Below, one piece after another: positions 11,137 through 23,224 of a DNA stretch of 64,000 nucleotides. This DNA is from Daucus carota subsp. sativus (Eukaryota; Streptophyta; Magnoliopsida; Apiales; Apiaceae). Made by a program: the position numbers and the translations under genes. The stretch covers positions 8,150,501 to 8,214,500 of the forward strand of contig NC_030387.2 in assembly GCF_001625215.2 (NCBI RefSeq), given 5' to 3'. The notes below the pieces were generated by a model. The model was not told the DNA's origin. It was given only the letters and a program-made list of their open reading frames with translations, and ran no database searches. Each line of letters opens with the position of its first letter. Position 1 is the first letter of the stretch.

Positions 11137-14100
11137 CTAAACTCTACCAACTGGGGATGGAGGGGGCTTCGTAACATATTTTGCTGGGATATCCCCTGGG
11201 ATTGCAATTGGAAACTCCAGCTTGTCAATGTTAGGCTGAGTAAAGCTTCTTGCATCCAACATCCCTTCAAATATTTCATGTAGTTTCTGACTACTTATAA
11301 ATGCTATAGACATGAAGAATGACTGTAATAAAGAGATTGATGAATTGAATTCGACGGAGTAAACTCCAGTCTTGAAAGGGGAAAGGCTGAAACTTGGCTT
11401 ATTTTCTTGGTGGCCGCCCTGTGTAATAATAGATGCAGAAATATTAAGAAAAGTAAAAAGCTTTTATTTAATAGGGTAGAATCTAGAGATTAAAGTTAAT
11501 GTAATACCTCAGAAAAAAGATCTAGACCAGTAGAACAAGAACTTGAAGGTCCAGAGTTCCTCTTTTGATCTTGAGTAGTGAGAATTTGTAGTTTACAACC
11601 AACATCCCATCCTCCACAGTCACAAGAGCCACCATATCTGCATATCAGTGATGGTGAAGGTAATACTTTCTCTGGCAAGCCATGAACACCACCAAGAATG
11701 ACTGTAGTGCTATCAGAGTCATTAGTTTCTCTTCCATCACGGGTATGTTCCACGAATTGGTCTGTGAACCCCTCATGCGAACAAAGTTTGCCATTATGTC
11801 CCTGTTCCCTGTCATTTATTACCTGATTCAGATTTTTGATAGCAATAGCTGCAAGTTCCTTGCTTGGCCTCAATTCTGGTGTTTCCTTGTTTCCATGTTG
11901 CATTTCAACACCATATAAAACGGATTCCCTTGACACATATTGGTCTTTCAAGTTCTCTCCACCATAACCTGGAGGACAAGAATTGAAAACTTTCATCTGA
12001 CCAATGATGTTATAGCCAAAGCTGGAACGCTTCCCTCTAAATCCTTGACTCATCCAACTTCCATTTTTATTTTTTATTTCATGAACGGAGTAGAGTGCAT
12101 AGATCAAGCAAGAAGCATTATCACCCGGTGTTGGCAATTGTTTAACTGCAGCAACAAGGACATCACTTCCATTATCAACCACGAGTTTAAATAAGGGAAG
12201 TCCATTTTTACGTGTTAACTGCAGAAGAGCCTGAACATTCGACGTCTCATGCCTATGATTCTGAAGCAACTCGCTAGTACTCAAGGGCTTGAGGTTCACA
12301 GATGTCAAGTCTTGTTTTAATGGTTTTACAGTCTCTGCAGAACTTAATACTCCTCTTGGCTTTAGCAGTGGGTCTAGCAACCTCCGTAAAGGGCTAGACC
12401 TGGTTCTGTTGCTAGTACTAATACTGTCTTGGTTAAATCTATCCAAACCAATAACTGCATCGAGTGCTGCTGGATGGGACTTGAAGCTTAACTGTGGACC
12501 TGAAGAAACCTCCTTGAAGTCAAGACTCTTACTTATCTTACGACGGTTGCTAAAGCTAAATCGCCGACTAGGCGAGGTGTGCCTTCCCGCAGTATCAGGC
12601 TGTTTAGCAATATTTTGAGCCAATCTCTTGGGTGTCTCAGTTGTAGCTGAAGGACCAAACCTGGCACTGTTACTAACACGTAAGTTGTCTTGACTAAGGT
12701 CATTCGGACCACTAGGAGCTTCAGACCTTACTGGCCCAGACTCTGTACCACAAGAGCTTAACCGTGGAACAGAGGACCCCTCCTTAAAGCTGAAACTTCT
12801 GGTCATCCTGCTAAAGCTAAATCGACTAGGTGATGAATGACGTCCTGTCATACCAGGCTGCTCAGGGAGATCATGATCCAATGTCCTTGAAGTCTCGGTC
12901 TTAGTTGAAGGGCTTAAATTGGGATCGTAACCAGCAGTTACACTGTTTGGGTCAAATTTATCTAAACCGCGAAAAGCTTCAACGCTTAGTGGCCCAGACT
13001 TAACTTTAGCGGAAGAAGAGCTTAAAGGTGGAAGAGAAGTACCCTCCTTATAGCTTAGACTTCTGGTCATCCTGCTAAAAGTAAAGCGTCGACTAGGTGA
13101 TGTATGCATTACCATTGTAGCTGCCTGTTCCAGTGTATCTTGATTTATTCTGCTGGGAGGGTCAGGTGTACTTGATATCTTGGACGTTGCACTTGTATTG
13201 TCGCGGTTGAATGCATCCCAACTAGCACAAGTTCCAGACTCTAGTGGACCAGAATTAACTGTATAATAAGAAGATTCTGATCGTGTGATAGAAAGATCCT
13301 TCTTCAAAGTTGCATTTCTGGCCTTCCTAGCATAGCTGCTATCACCTACATGTTTACCTGGTGTCACCTGCTTTGCTGAAATACCTTGATTCAATCTGCG
13401 GGGAGCCTGATATGAAGATTCTAACCTTGAGCTGTGCAGTTCCCGACATTTACTGTATAAAGGTATGAATGGCTCTTCTTTCGGCCTTTGATGCAAACCA
13501 GATGCGTCAAACTGAAGCTTTACATCCAGAGAATTGACTGAACTACATTGTTCCACATTAGACTCTACACGTGTAGCAACATTCTGAGGGAGTGGACAAG
13601 AGTGAGGTACCTCAGAATAGAGTTGTAAATAATGAAGCTCCTCCTCAGGGGACAAGCATCCTAGATTCAAATCTGTTTCCCCCGGAATGCTATCAAATGA
13701 AGTCCTGGATTTTGGAAGCTGGATACTCTTCGTGCCCCGCCTGCTGGGAGAGCTTTTGGGTAAAAGGAGAACAATGCTGTCGTGGTCACATGGCTGGCGA
13801 GGAATATCTATTTTTTCATCCATCATTGTACCAACTAGAGCATCCTGTGCACTCTTTGTAACATGTGAGGAAGTCGATAAGGTATTTTTTCTTCGGTTTA
13901 ATGACAGAAGTTCCTTTGCTGACTTGTTACACTTATCAGACTCTTTCCTCCTTCCTCTCTCATGATCAAAATCTGAAAACATCTCACCAGAAGATTTAGC
14001 TTTCATGTGAAAGTTCTGTTTTCCATCTACATTGCTCCATGGAGCCGTTTCAAATCCTCGAGGTTTGGTGACCTTGCCTCGAGACCAAACAGCTTGTTTG

Positions 14101-14498
14101 TCTTGGTAAGCTGAGTTAGGACGCAGCCCATCAGAAGACGGGTACTTGTTCCTCTGAGAAGCATAATTTTTGGTGTGGGAAGGTGCAGTCGAAAGTGTCG
14201 ATGATTGAGCAGGCATACAAGACGGGGTCGTGGCAGAAGAAGATGATTGCACGATGTCCTGATGGTTGTTCCATTTCTCCAAACGCTGCCAATCAAGAAC
14301 TCCGAAATGGAGAAGCTTCCCTTGAAAACTCTGTCTCGTATCCATTGGTTGAAGAAAAGCAGGCAAATTAGTCATGTGCTTGACAAGCTCATCATCCTTG
14401 TTTCCATTTTTTTGTTGCACATGATCTCGAAATCTTACATCATCCAGCGGGTGTGAATTGGGGATTGAAGTGAATTGAGGGTCTAGGCTATAATCCAT
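11137..14498 (-). CDS. DUF3527-family plant protein, 1090 residues
   Basis: Two coding exons, 11508-14498 and 11137-11418, join in phase 0 (GAG/GTATTA donor, ACACAG acceptor). Near the N-terminus are LPAFLQP (45-51) and the signature LLHFGVLDWQRLEKW (62-76). A long Ser/Arg-rich middle contains at least three imperfect repeats of the form SPSRRFTFSRMTRSLSYKEG. The conserved DUF3527 domain begins near residue 752 (TSNVQALLQLTRKNGLPLFK), includes CRYGGSCDCGGWDVGCKLQI, and continues through the second exon, ending SPVGRV. The combination of the FGVLDWQRLEKW motif and the C-terminal domain fits the family, whose biochemical role is not established. No membrane segment or signal peptide is evident. 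The repeat region is rich in basic-Ser sites that could be phosphorylated (inference). Confidence 0.9.
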
Positions 14499-14506
14499 AT
14501 ATTCAT
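14483..14506 (-). promoter_or_regulatory. Seven-codon upstream ORF overlapping the DUF3527 start codon
   Basis: Reading the minus strand, an ATG eight bases before the chosen start opens a frame encoding MNIWIIA and stops at TAG after crossing the main ATG in another frame. Such an overlapping uORF would require leaky scanning for the main protein. It lies only a few bases after the leader-intron acceptor. Confidence 0.55.
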
Positions 14507-14510
14507 AGGC

Positions 14511-14677
14511 CTAATTACAGCAGAAACAAACAAAATGCCAAATCAATAACTCACAAACAACTAAGCGCTATACAAAATAAAGTCCAGATCTAAGCGAGAT
14601 GTATGGATGTGAAAAACAAAGAGTACATGAATGTATGTATGTATTGAGCAATCAGGTAAAATGAAAAGTAAAGTAAC
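14511..14677 (-). other. Leader intron of the DUF3527 gene
   Basis: On the minus strand a donor (TATCAG/GTTACTT) at 14677 and an acceptor (CTGTAATTAG) at 14511 bound a pyrimidine-rich intron directly before the coding exon. The first leader exon would run through the CT-rich sequence at about 14845-14895. Predicted from splice-like sequences only. Confidence 0.5.
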
Positions 14678-14844
14678 CTGATATTGACGAGAAAAGTTGA
14701 TCGGAGGCGTAAGCGCGAGATGTGAAAGGGGTTTAGCCTTTAGTTGAGTGCAGCCAAACAAAAGGATGTGCAATGTGTCAACACCATCTTCTGCAAATTC
14801 CTGCTGCTGCAACTGCTGCTGAAATTTTGCAGAGACTCACCAAT

Positions 14845-14895
14845 TGAGAGAGAGAGAGAGAGATGGTCTGAGAGAGAGAGGGGGGGAGAGAGATG
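14845..14895. repeat. GA/CT-rich microsatellite in the DUF3527 leader or core promoter
   Basis: Two near-pure (GA)n tracts on the plus strand read as CT-rich leader on the DUF3527 strand, a pattern common around plant transcription starts. Confidence 0.7.
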
Positions 14896-14999
14896 TTCTG
14901 TTGTCAAATTGGAAAGTGTTGGACAGCTTGTTCAAGATTTGTTATTTAGAGGTATTATTTCACAGTTACTCTACTAAATTATTACTACTACAGTACTAA

Positions 15000-15463
15000 C
15001 GGGGGTGTATTCGATTGGGATTTTAATGCATTGTTTTTAGTCTATGGATTTTAATGGATTGTATAGGATTTTGATTTTTTGCGGATTCTTGATGAAATGT
15101 CGCAGAGTTTATAGGATTTAGGTACAATGCTTCAAAATCCCATTGAATTTGGTGGGATTTCAAAAAACTTAAAATACACTGAAGAATGCCACAAAATCCA
15201 TCATTTTATGAAATGAAAAAAAATCCATCAGCATTTGAATACCATCAGATTTTAATGGATTTTAAACAATCCCAATTGAATACCATCAGATTTTAAAGCA
15301 TAATTTAAAATCCCAATTGAATACCACTAGATTTTGTAGCATAGTTTAAAATCCCAATTGAATACCTCAAGATTTTAATGGATTTCAAACAATCCCAATC
15401 GAATACCCTCGGATTTCATGAATGCAAAAAAATGCTTTAAAATCCCAATCCAATACACCCCTC
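15000..15463. mobile_element. PIF/Harbinger-like MITE, 464 bp, TAA TSD
   Basis: The ends CGGGGGTGTATTCGATTGGG and, on the other strand, GAGGGGTGTATTGGATTGGG are inverted, flanked by TAA on both sides (14997-14999 and 15464-15466). The interior consists of repeated ATTTTAATGGATT and CCCAATTGAATACC blocks. A shorter, related copy lies at 53440-53730. Confidence 0.8.
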
Positions 15464-15699
15464 TAAATTTTAATAATATCTCTCGAATCGTTTTCAAATT
15501 TCAGATTTTCAATTGCCACCGACAATTGCCCTTCTCATCTCCCTTTCTTTTTTTCAATAATTTTATGTCATATTATATATATTAAAGAAGATTCTAGATA
15601 TTGTGATAGAATATATTAGCTGTTTATACAATTTTATTCTATGGATGGTCTTAATAATGCCGTTTTAAGTGATATTAAAATAAATGATTCTTGATTAAA

Positions 15700-15910
15700 G
15701 TAAAAAAGTGAAGGAGAAGCTATAAGGAAGTTAAGACTTATAAGTGATTAAGGTGTTTGGGAAAGAAGTAGAAGCTGTGAGAGAAAAGTTAGCAGTTGTA
15801 ACTTCTAAAAAGTGCTTCTGTTTTTACACAAACGGTTCGATAAAAATAGAAACTGAACTTCTTTGGAAAAGAAGTGGAACTCCTCCGTGTCGCCAAACGG
15901 GCACTCTAGT
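15700..15910. mobile_element. Degenerate hAT-like MITE of the 55.6-kb family
   Basis: In reverse orientation it carries the family motifs of the 55645-55891 copy: ACTTATAAGTGATTAAGGTG, AAAAGTGCTTCTG, and CGCCAAACGGGC near its right end. Boundaries are approximate. Confidence 0.5.
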
Positions 15911-16395
15911 AGTAACCTATTTTTATGAAAAATTAGGTTCTAAAATGTTAATTTATTATGATATATTTTCCATAAATAAGATTAATGATAAAGAATGTTC
16001 GATTTATTTTGTTAAAAATATGAACGATTTAAATTACTAAGTTATTTGAAATTTTATATATTTATATTACATATTTATATCATAATATTAAATTTTTAAT
16101 CAAATATATAAATATTATGAATATGAGAAGTATTAATCGAAACTTGACTACCCTAAACCTTACAGTATATTCTTTTTCCCAAATTTATATAATTATGCCC
16201 TTTACTTTGCTTTAGGGGCTCGAATCCCTGTGCAGGTTAGGTGGGCCCGGTACGCAGTGGACCTGGGCATGGGGGTGGTTTAGCTGTATAATCATTTCAT
16301 ACACTAATGGAATTTCTTCACTTTCTTTTTCTGTATGCTTGCTATTGTCACGTTTACACATACATTTTGGCCCTCTTGGATAAGATGTGTACCCC

Positions 16396-16847
16396 GGGAG
16401 CATCTCTGGCAGTGTCTTAGTGTCTTCCTCATAAATATTATAAAATATTGAATCCTAATGATTTAGGACAAGATTTTGTATTTCAACTCCAATAATGATC
16501 CTTATAATTCATTCCTTATTATTATTATAATAATAAATTTGGAAAGAGATTGATAAAAGATGGAAAGAAGAGAGAGAAAATAAGTTACAATAAGAGAGAG
16601 AAATGATTTTTTTATTAAAGAAATCAAATAAGGCATGGCTAGTGGTGCCTTATTAATAAGGCATGGAAGGAGGATCCTAGTGATTTAAGGCACCTCTAAG
16701 ACACTGCTGGAGCACTAATTTATGTCACATTCCTTATAATTGGACTTAGGACATGAAATAGGGAAGCTGCTGGAGCACTAATTTATGTCACATTCCTTGT
16801 AATTGGACTTAGGACATGAAATAAGGAAGCTGCTGGAGTTGCTCTTA
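16396..16847. mobile_element. Tourist-like MITE with an internal 63-bp tandem duplication
   Basis: The left GGGAGCATCTCTGGCAGTGTC and right CTGCTGGAGTTGCTCTTAG ends are inverted and resemble other GAGCA...TGCTC MITEs. Its right arm contains two consecutive 63-base units (16704-16766 and 16767-16829) beginning CTGCTGGAGCACTAATTTAT, plus the start of a third. Confidence 0.6.
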
Positions 16848-16907
16848 GATTCTTAATTTGAGAAAAGTGAGTATGTATATTTAAAGTGTGTTGTCCCCGC
16901 TAAAATA

Positions 16908-17134
16908 ATACTCCCTCCGTAGGATATATGACATATCTATATGTATACCATGTTCGAACATATTTCAAGACCCTCTTAGTAAATTATAATTTCATGATAT
17001 TTGTTTTAATTAAATTTTTAATTAAAAGTTTAAACAACAAATTTTATTCAGAAAAAAAATTAAAAAATTATGAAAATATAATTTAGAAAAGTCTTAAAAA
17101 ACGTGTCAAAAAGTAGGGAGGAGTTCATTCTCAC
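16908..17134. mobile_element. Degenerate Stowaway-like MITE
   Basis: The left CTCCCTCCGTAGGATATATG and the right GTAGGGAGGAG ends are inverted; the interior is AT-rich. It lies in the 3' region beyond the GST gene. Confidence 0.5.
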
Positions 17135-17423
17135 GTTACAAACTAGCATGGGTTTTTGTTTAATAAAAATTAAAATCTGACCATTAATCCCTCGATTTGA
17201 AATTTCGACAATCATAACGAAATTTAGTGAAGAATACGGTTTGCACTCGTAACTTACTCATAAATATGTCATAAAATGAAGAATTGTAATTTGTTCACTG
17301 AAGAGAATGCCTGACCAGATAAATCAAAACCTTATTCAACCCAACACCAGACGTACACACAAACACAAAGCAAATTAAGCAACACTGCAACAGGTCGTAA
17401 ACTGAGGAAATGATTCAAGATAA

Positions 17424-18529
17424 TCATTTGGTGGGTTTGAAGTACGTTTGGAAAAGGGAGAGTAACTCAGATCTTTTAGGCAAACTGGTCTTCATGACGC
17501 TGGACTCAACATACTCATTAATCCATTGGTGTATTCTTGGATACTTGTCTTGCGTCAATACCTTGATCTCGCAAACTTCTTCAAGAATACCGAACCAAAG
17601 CCCCAAGAAATTTGCTATAATGTCAGCTAGTCCAATTGTTTCGCCACCGAAGAACTTCTTGCCTTGGAGTTCATTTTCAAGTGTTCTCAGGGCCTCCTCT
17701 GTCTCCTTAGTAGCTTGCTCTTGCTCCTCTCCTGTGCTCCTAATAGACTTCCACATAGGCACCAGCTATATCCACAAGGTACAAATTTTCCAACATGTAG
17801 TTTAGTTAAAAGCTATATTTGTACTCCCTTTGTCCCAACCAAATATTTATATTCAAATATTTACATTCGAGCTGGACATGAAAGTTAAGAAATAAGTAAA
17901 GTAAGAGTGAAAAAGTAAGAAAGTGTAGATAGAAGAGTGATTGATATTTAACGTATTAAATAAATATAGTGAATAAAAGTAGCGGGAGCCGCTGATTTTC
18001 ATATTATAAAATTTTATTATATTTGATTAGTTATGAAATATAAAGAACTGAATCGGACATCGCGTAAAAAAAAACATAAAGAAATAATTGAGACATAGAA
18101 GGTAGCATTGTAGCATAGCGGATTCAAACTCGGGTTACGTATGTAAGTGAGTATTGCGTTGGAATGCAGAGTTATTGCAAAAAATGTAATGGAATAGTTT
18201 ACCTTATCATCTATATACTTGGCCCAGAAACGCGCCATGGCTCTTTGATGAGGATGTTGAGGCAGAATGGGAGTGCCCGATTTCCATGTGTCATCGATGT
18301 ATTCAATAATCACGATGGACTCTGCAATGGGCTTGCCATTGTGCAAGAGCACTGGGATTTTCTTATGAACAGGATTGTACTTGAGAAGTAAAGGACTTTT
18401 GTTACCAGTGTCTTCTTCTATGAGTTGATACTTGACTCCTTTCATTTTCAGTGCAATTTCAACTCTACTGCTAAATGGGCTTCCCCATGCACCAAACAAC
18501 TTCACTTCTTCCTCTTCATAGCCTGCCAT
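17424..18529 (-). CDS. GSTU: Tau-class glutathione S-transferase
   Basis: Two exons, 18203-18529 and 17424-17765, join in phase 0 to give 222 residues, the usual tau-class length and intron position. The thioredoxin-like N-terminal domain has the catalytic-Ser motif [17 protein letters not shown] (active Ser at 17), the cis-Pro region [10 protein letters not shown], and the glutathione-binding Glu-Ser of [16 protein letters not shown]. The helical C-terminal domain includes [20 protein letters not shown], and the protein ends FQTYFKPTK. Tau GSTs are cytosolic plant enzymes that conjugate glutathione to electrophiles such as herbicides and lipid peroxidation products. The exact substrate cannot be read from sequence. 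A TATA box lies about 80 bases upstream. The intron holds a Stowaway-type end. The gene looks intact. Confidence 0.95.
17824..17990. mobile_element. Partial Stowaway-like MITE in the GST intron
   Basis: The left end TACTCCCTTTGTCCCAACCA is recognisable; a possible eroded right end is GTAGCGGGAGCC near 17980. Too degraded for firm boundaries. Confidence 0.4.
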
Positions 18530-18606
18530 TGTTGACTAATTCTTGGATCCGCTTTCTTGATAGTATACTACTTCTTGGGTTTTTACCTAGGCAACTTGTT
18601 GGTTTC

Positions 18607-18614
18607 TTTATATA
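18607..18614 (-). promoter_or_regulatory. TATA box of the GST gene
   Basis: TATATAAA on the minus strand, about 80 bases before the start codon, is correctly placed for a core promoter with a short leader. Confidence 0.6.
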
Positions 18615-18731
18615 CCCACATTTTCAGCTTCTCCAACAAGCTAGCTTTGAATAAATTAGTATATACCTGCTTTATTATCAACCACATAGCCATAGGTAAG
18701 CACTTCCTTCAAGATTTGGCGGACGTGTGGG

Positions 18732-19039
18732 GTGACCTCATCCGGTATACTGAAATATACTCCCTCGTCCCTTCCATTTCTTTACACTTTTCTTTTTGGG
18801 ATGTCCCATCCATTTCTTTACATTTCAAAACTTACCCAAAATAGTCAATGGGTCCCACCACTTCTTCACTTTTCTTTCCTTTTCACACTACTTTTACTCC
18901 ACTATCTTCTTTTTATACATTAAAAATCAATCGGTCCCACCACTTCACCCACTTTTCTTTCTCTTTTCCACTACTTTATACATATTTCTTAACCTCCGTG
19001 CCCAACCCAAACGATAAGAAATGGGAGGGACGGAGGGAG
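18732..19039. mobile_element. Stowaway-like MITE copy 1 (18760-19039, 280 bp) with a 28-bp shared flank
   Basis: The core element runs CTCCCTCGTCCC to GGGACGGAGGGAG with TA on both sides. A reverse copy of the same length lies at 29400-29679. The homology does not stop at the terminus: the 28 bases outside (18732-18759, GTGACCTCATCCGGTATACT and on) are repeated next to the other copy at 29680-29707. The interior is noncoding. Confidence 0.85.
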
Positions 19040-19163
19040 TATATGATTAATCGTTTGATTTGGTTGTCGTCTCATCGTCTGCCTTCACCGGTCGTCCATG
19101 TGCATCCCAATCTGTAATGTACACTACATTAAATTACAAATCGGTTGAAATACAAACTACTTC

Positions 19164-19833
19164 TGTTTTAACCAGAATTTTCGGGTTGATTACTAAGCAA
19201 TTTAATCAAATAAGATATGCAAATAAAGTAAAAAATACACAAGAAAATGGTGACGCGGAAAACCCCCGAATAGGGTAAAAACCGCGGGTGGGGATCAATA
19301 CCCAGCCAATATGATTTCTCCACTATATGATTTTCGGATACAGTAGCTTTGGTAGGTGTTGATACATTGTGAAAAGAACAAATAAATACAAGTGCTAGCT
19401 CAAGTAAAACACTGTTGCTATGGATAAAATAGACTACTAAGATTGACTACTCTTTCTAATGTCTACTGGCAGAAGCTTGTGTATAGTTTTGAGTGGAATA
19501 GGTAACTAGGCTGTCGCTCCCCTCTCCATCCCGTGAACATTTGCATGGCTTTATAGTACTCCAAAATGAGAGTTCTGATGTCACCCCACTACTCTTTAGC
19601 CAGTATTTTGTTCCCAAATTTCCGCAACCTCCTTATCCCCACTGTGCCATTTCGAAAATTGATCCCGAGATATGCGTAGTCAGTTTTGAACTATTCTTTG
19701 TGTTTATCCGAATCCGGCCACGTTGGTAAATGTAGGTAAAATAAATATGTTAATATTTATTTATTTATTCTTGTATCATTGTTCAGTCGCTTTGTAATTT
19801 CGTAATTTATTTACGTAAATTCATGGCATAACA
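19164..19833 (-). repeat. LTR (3' LTR of the minus-strand element)
   Basis: A 670-bp direct repeat, TG...CA, preceded on its inner side by a purine-rich tract (on the minus strand CTGGGGCTAT). Confidence 0.9.
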
Positions 19834-22800
19834 ATAGCCCCAGATTTTATTAATTAATTTGTTTAATTAATAAAATCTCTCCAAATCCTACGAAGCGTTT
19901 CCTTGTTTGACGTTAGCGTGTGTATCTGAATTCCGTCCAAGGCCGACAACTGATATGCTCCGAGCTCAACTACAATGTCAACAAGGTAGGGTCCCTCCCA
20001 AGTGTCAGCAAACTTGTCAGCCGTCATGTCCATAGTGTTTTGAAATACCTTCTGCAAGTCCAAGTCGCCAACATTAAATGTCTTGACACGAACATGTTCG
20101 TTGTAGGCGTTTGCTACCCTCTGTTGGTACGACTCCATCTGTATCATTACCATTTCTCTGAATTCATCCACAACGTCAATGTCATGTGCTAGTGCATCCT
20201 CTCGTTATATGTTTGCAACCCATATCTTTCCGTCGATGTCATGACTTCTGGCGTCAGGACAGCTTCAGTTCTATAGACAAGACTATATGGGGTCTGTCTC
20301 GTCGACATCTTTAGTGTTATCCTGTCGGACCATTGGACCCATGGCAATGCCTCAGCGCAACGTCTCTTACATGTCGTCAACGTCCCTTACATGTCGTCAA
20401 CCGTCCCTTACACGTCGTCAGTCTCTTCTTTAGATTATTAATGATGATCTTGTTGCTTGACTCCGCTTGCCCATTCTCTTGAGGTTATTTTATCAAGTAC
20501 CTCTCAAAGTTTTGTGCACCTCTGAACGATGTGCTTCATGTCGTCATCTTCTCAAACTATCACGTGTTGTAGATTGAAGGCGTCGACTATATATGGACAA
20601 GTTGATCAACTCGTCGGGCAGTCTCATGAAATGTTGTAATGTTGGACGTGTCGATGTAATTCCAGAACCCTCACTCATAGATGGCTTTCATAATGTGTTA
20701 AAAATGAGTATTGTAGACATCCATTATGTGTGTTGAGCGACGTGTTTTTTTTAGCTCAACCTACCCGTCGGACAGCCCCGGCCAACCCGTCGGACAGCCC
20801 CATAGTATTAACATGTCATGACACGTGTAACTGATGACATGTAGAAATGTATATTGTGATTTATATGTAATGTGTCCGACCAAGGGTCGTGACTTGTGTA
20901 ATTTTGTGGAGTATTCGTCGACATGTATGTTAAATACGTCGATGTATTTAAACTTGTAATATGCGTAATTGTAGTTGACAAATATATTTTTCAAACGTTG
21001 ATGCACGTAGTATATGTATTCGACAAATATATATATATTCAATGAATATATAATTTTCAGACGTTGATGCATGTAGTATACGTATTCGACAAATTTATAA
21101 TTTTCAAACGTTGATGTATTCGACAAATATGTTTATTTTCAAACGTCGATGCATGCATTCGTAGGCTAGTTAAAAGGCCTTGCCCTCTTGAAACTTAGCT
21201 CGTAATCGTAATTGTGATTATGCAATGTTTAAATACATAATGTTGAAATGCATCATTATTCGTGGCGTCGTTAGTTGTTTGTGTAATGTGTATTATTTTC
21301 GTCATCATCACTCGATAATGATCAACCGTAGTAGGATGGGTGATCAGCCCTCCTTGTCTATTAAATATGTATCTAATTTATACTTATACAATATAATGTC
21401 ACAATAAACATCATGATGAAGATGTCAACTTTATGCAGTTAAACATGAAGACAATTTGCAACAATTTGCATAACATATTTCAACATACATATCAAATCAA
21501 GTAGAGTAGCACATGTAAGAAACAAGCACATGTATCATTATGCTTAGATCATGAATCATTCAAGCAAATATTTACACGAAGCATGAAATATCATCTAAAT
21601 GGCATAAGCCGAAGCAAAGATTGTAATCAACTTATTATCATATTGTTAAAGACTAAGAGAATAAAGAGGATGAGTTCACTTACATGTAATAAATATTCAA
21701 ATGTAGTGGATTCGAGCCCCTGAGGACTTGTAATTCGTAATGTCTTGTTGAATCAGGTTGAAGTCGTCGGACACTTCCAGAGGCGTCAATGATTCATGTC
21801 CAGTCATGATGTTGACTGTCATGTCAGTTTACGGATATGTCCATAAGTTGATGAGGTTGTACCCCTTTCTGGGTATATGTCTTGTACCACGTTCGCCTTG
21901 TCACCAAGCTGACCTTAATTAAGTTTTTTGGACTTGTCGTTAGTCCATTTTTGACTCTTTCTTCAAGTTTATCTTTCGTGGTCATGTCATGTCTTTTTAC
22001 TTCACATCATGTTGAACCAGTGATGTCGATCGTATTTTGGGTATGCTATATTGTCCCATTGTGGCGATTTTAGGACAAGTCCTAGTCATGTCCTGTTGAA
22101 ATAGAAGACTTGGACTGAAATCAGTCGCAAAATTAGCAAAATATGTGACTCGATTGTTGTTTGTGACTCATAGGTGATAATGTATTTGACGTGATCTGTC
22201 ATGTTTCTAGAGTTCATGTCTAGCTGTCACGTCGATCATCATATCAAGACTTTATGTCCAGCTGTCATGTTGTTATTTTTATATTATCACCATGTTTGCT
22301 AGTCATTCTGGATGCTCGACTTCATGTATCATGTCCTTTTTGAATTAGTTGTCTGCTTTGCGATTGATTATCTTAATTCTGTTTGATTTCCATTTGACAT
22401 GTATGTGGTTTGACCTCTCATCATTTAACGTGTGTATGTTCATGTCAAAAAATCAATTATGTCAGTCTCTCTCTTTGGTGCAACGTTATGTCCTCTTGTG
22501 GTGATTTCTTTTTTTTCTGCGTAGATATCATCCATCTCTTGTTGCTCGTGTCGCGTCACGTGTTGTTCACAGGTACCCGTCAGACATGATGAGATGAGTG
22601 TAACTTGTTCTTGTCAATCTAGTCGTACATGTAATATTCGTCTGTGGTCACGTCCGCCTTGATAAGTACCTTCTTAGAGTTTTTGCAGGACTTATGCTTC
22701 GACTTTCGCTTGACATGGTCACCGTGGCGTCCTTCTGTACTACTGTCACGTTGCGCCTCACGTTCTTCGTCAACTTCTCCCTTTCCAGCCGTCGGTCCTT

Positions 22801-23224
22801 CTTCGTTGTTTTAGGCTGTTCATTTTCTCTGTTTTTTTCTATGATTGTTCATTCTCTCCATCATTCATATTTAGGCGTCGAGCTACGCTTATTAAGGTCT
22901 GTCTTCTTGCAGCTGTCGATCGTGGTCGTCCTGTTGATCTATCCTTTCGTAGTGTCGCATTGTCAGACCTCAGAGCGTCCATTTCAGCAGCATCTTCTTC
23001 ATGGTCTCCGCCATTTCACTATTCGAGTCGTTTCTAGTGGGTGGCTGTGATGTCGAATCGACGGGAGGCTGTGTCGTCGCGCCGACGGGCGACTATGTTG
23101 TTGGACCAACGGGTCGTTGTTGTCTCGGATTGACTGGCGGTGGTGGTGTCCCTGAACGTGGATTGTCGGATGTCATCGTAGGATTAAATTGTTGCTTAGT
23201 AAACTTCCCACAGACGGCGCCAAT

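Noticed and set aside
13592-13965. Plus-strand open frames within the DUF3527 gene
   Set aside because: Shadows of the large minus-strand exon; composition follows that gene's codon structure.
19541-19729. 62-residue open frame, repeated at 23602-23790
   Set aside because: It lies inside both LTRs of the retroelement and is duplicated only because the LTRs are; no protein similarity.
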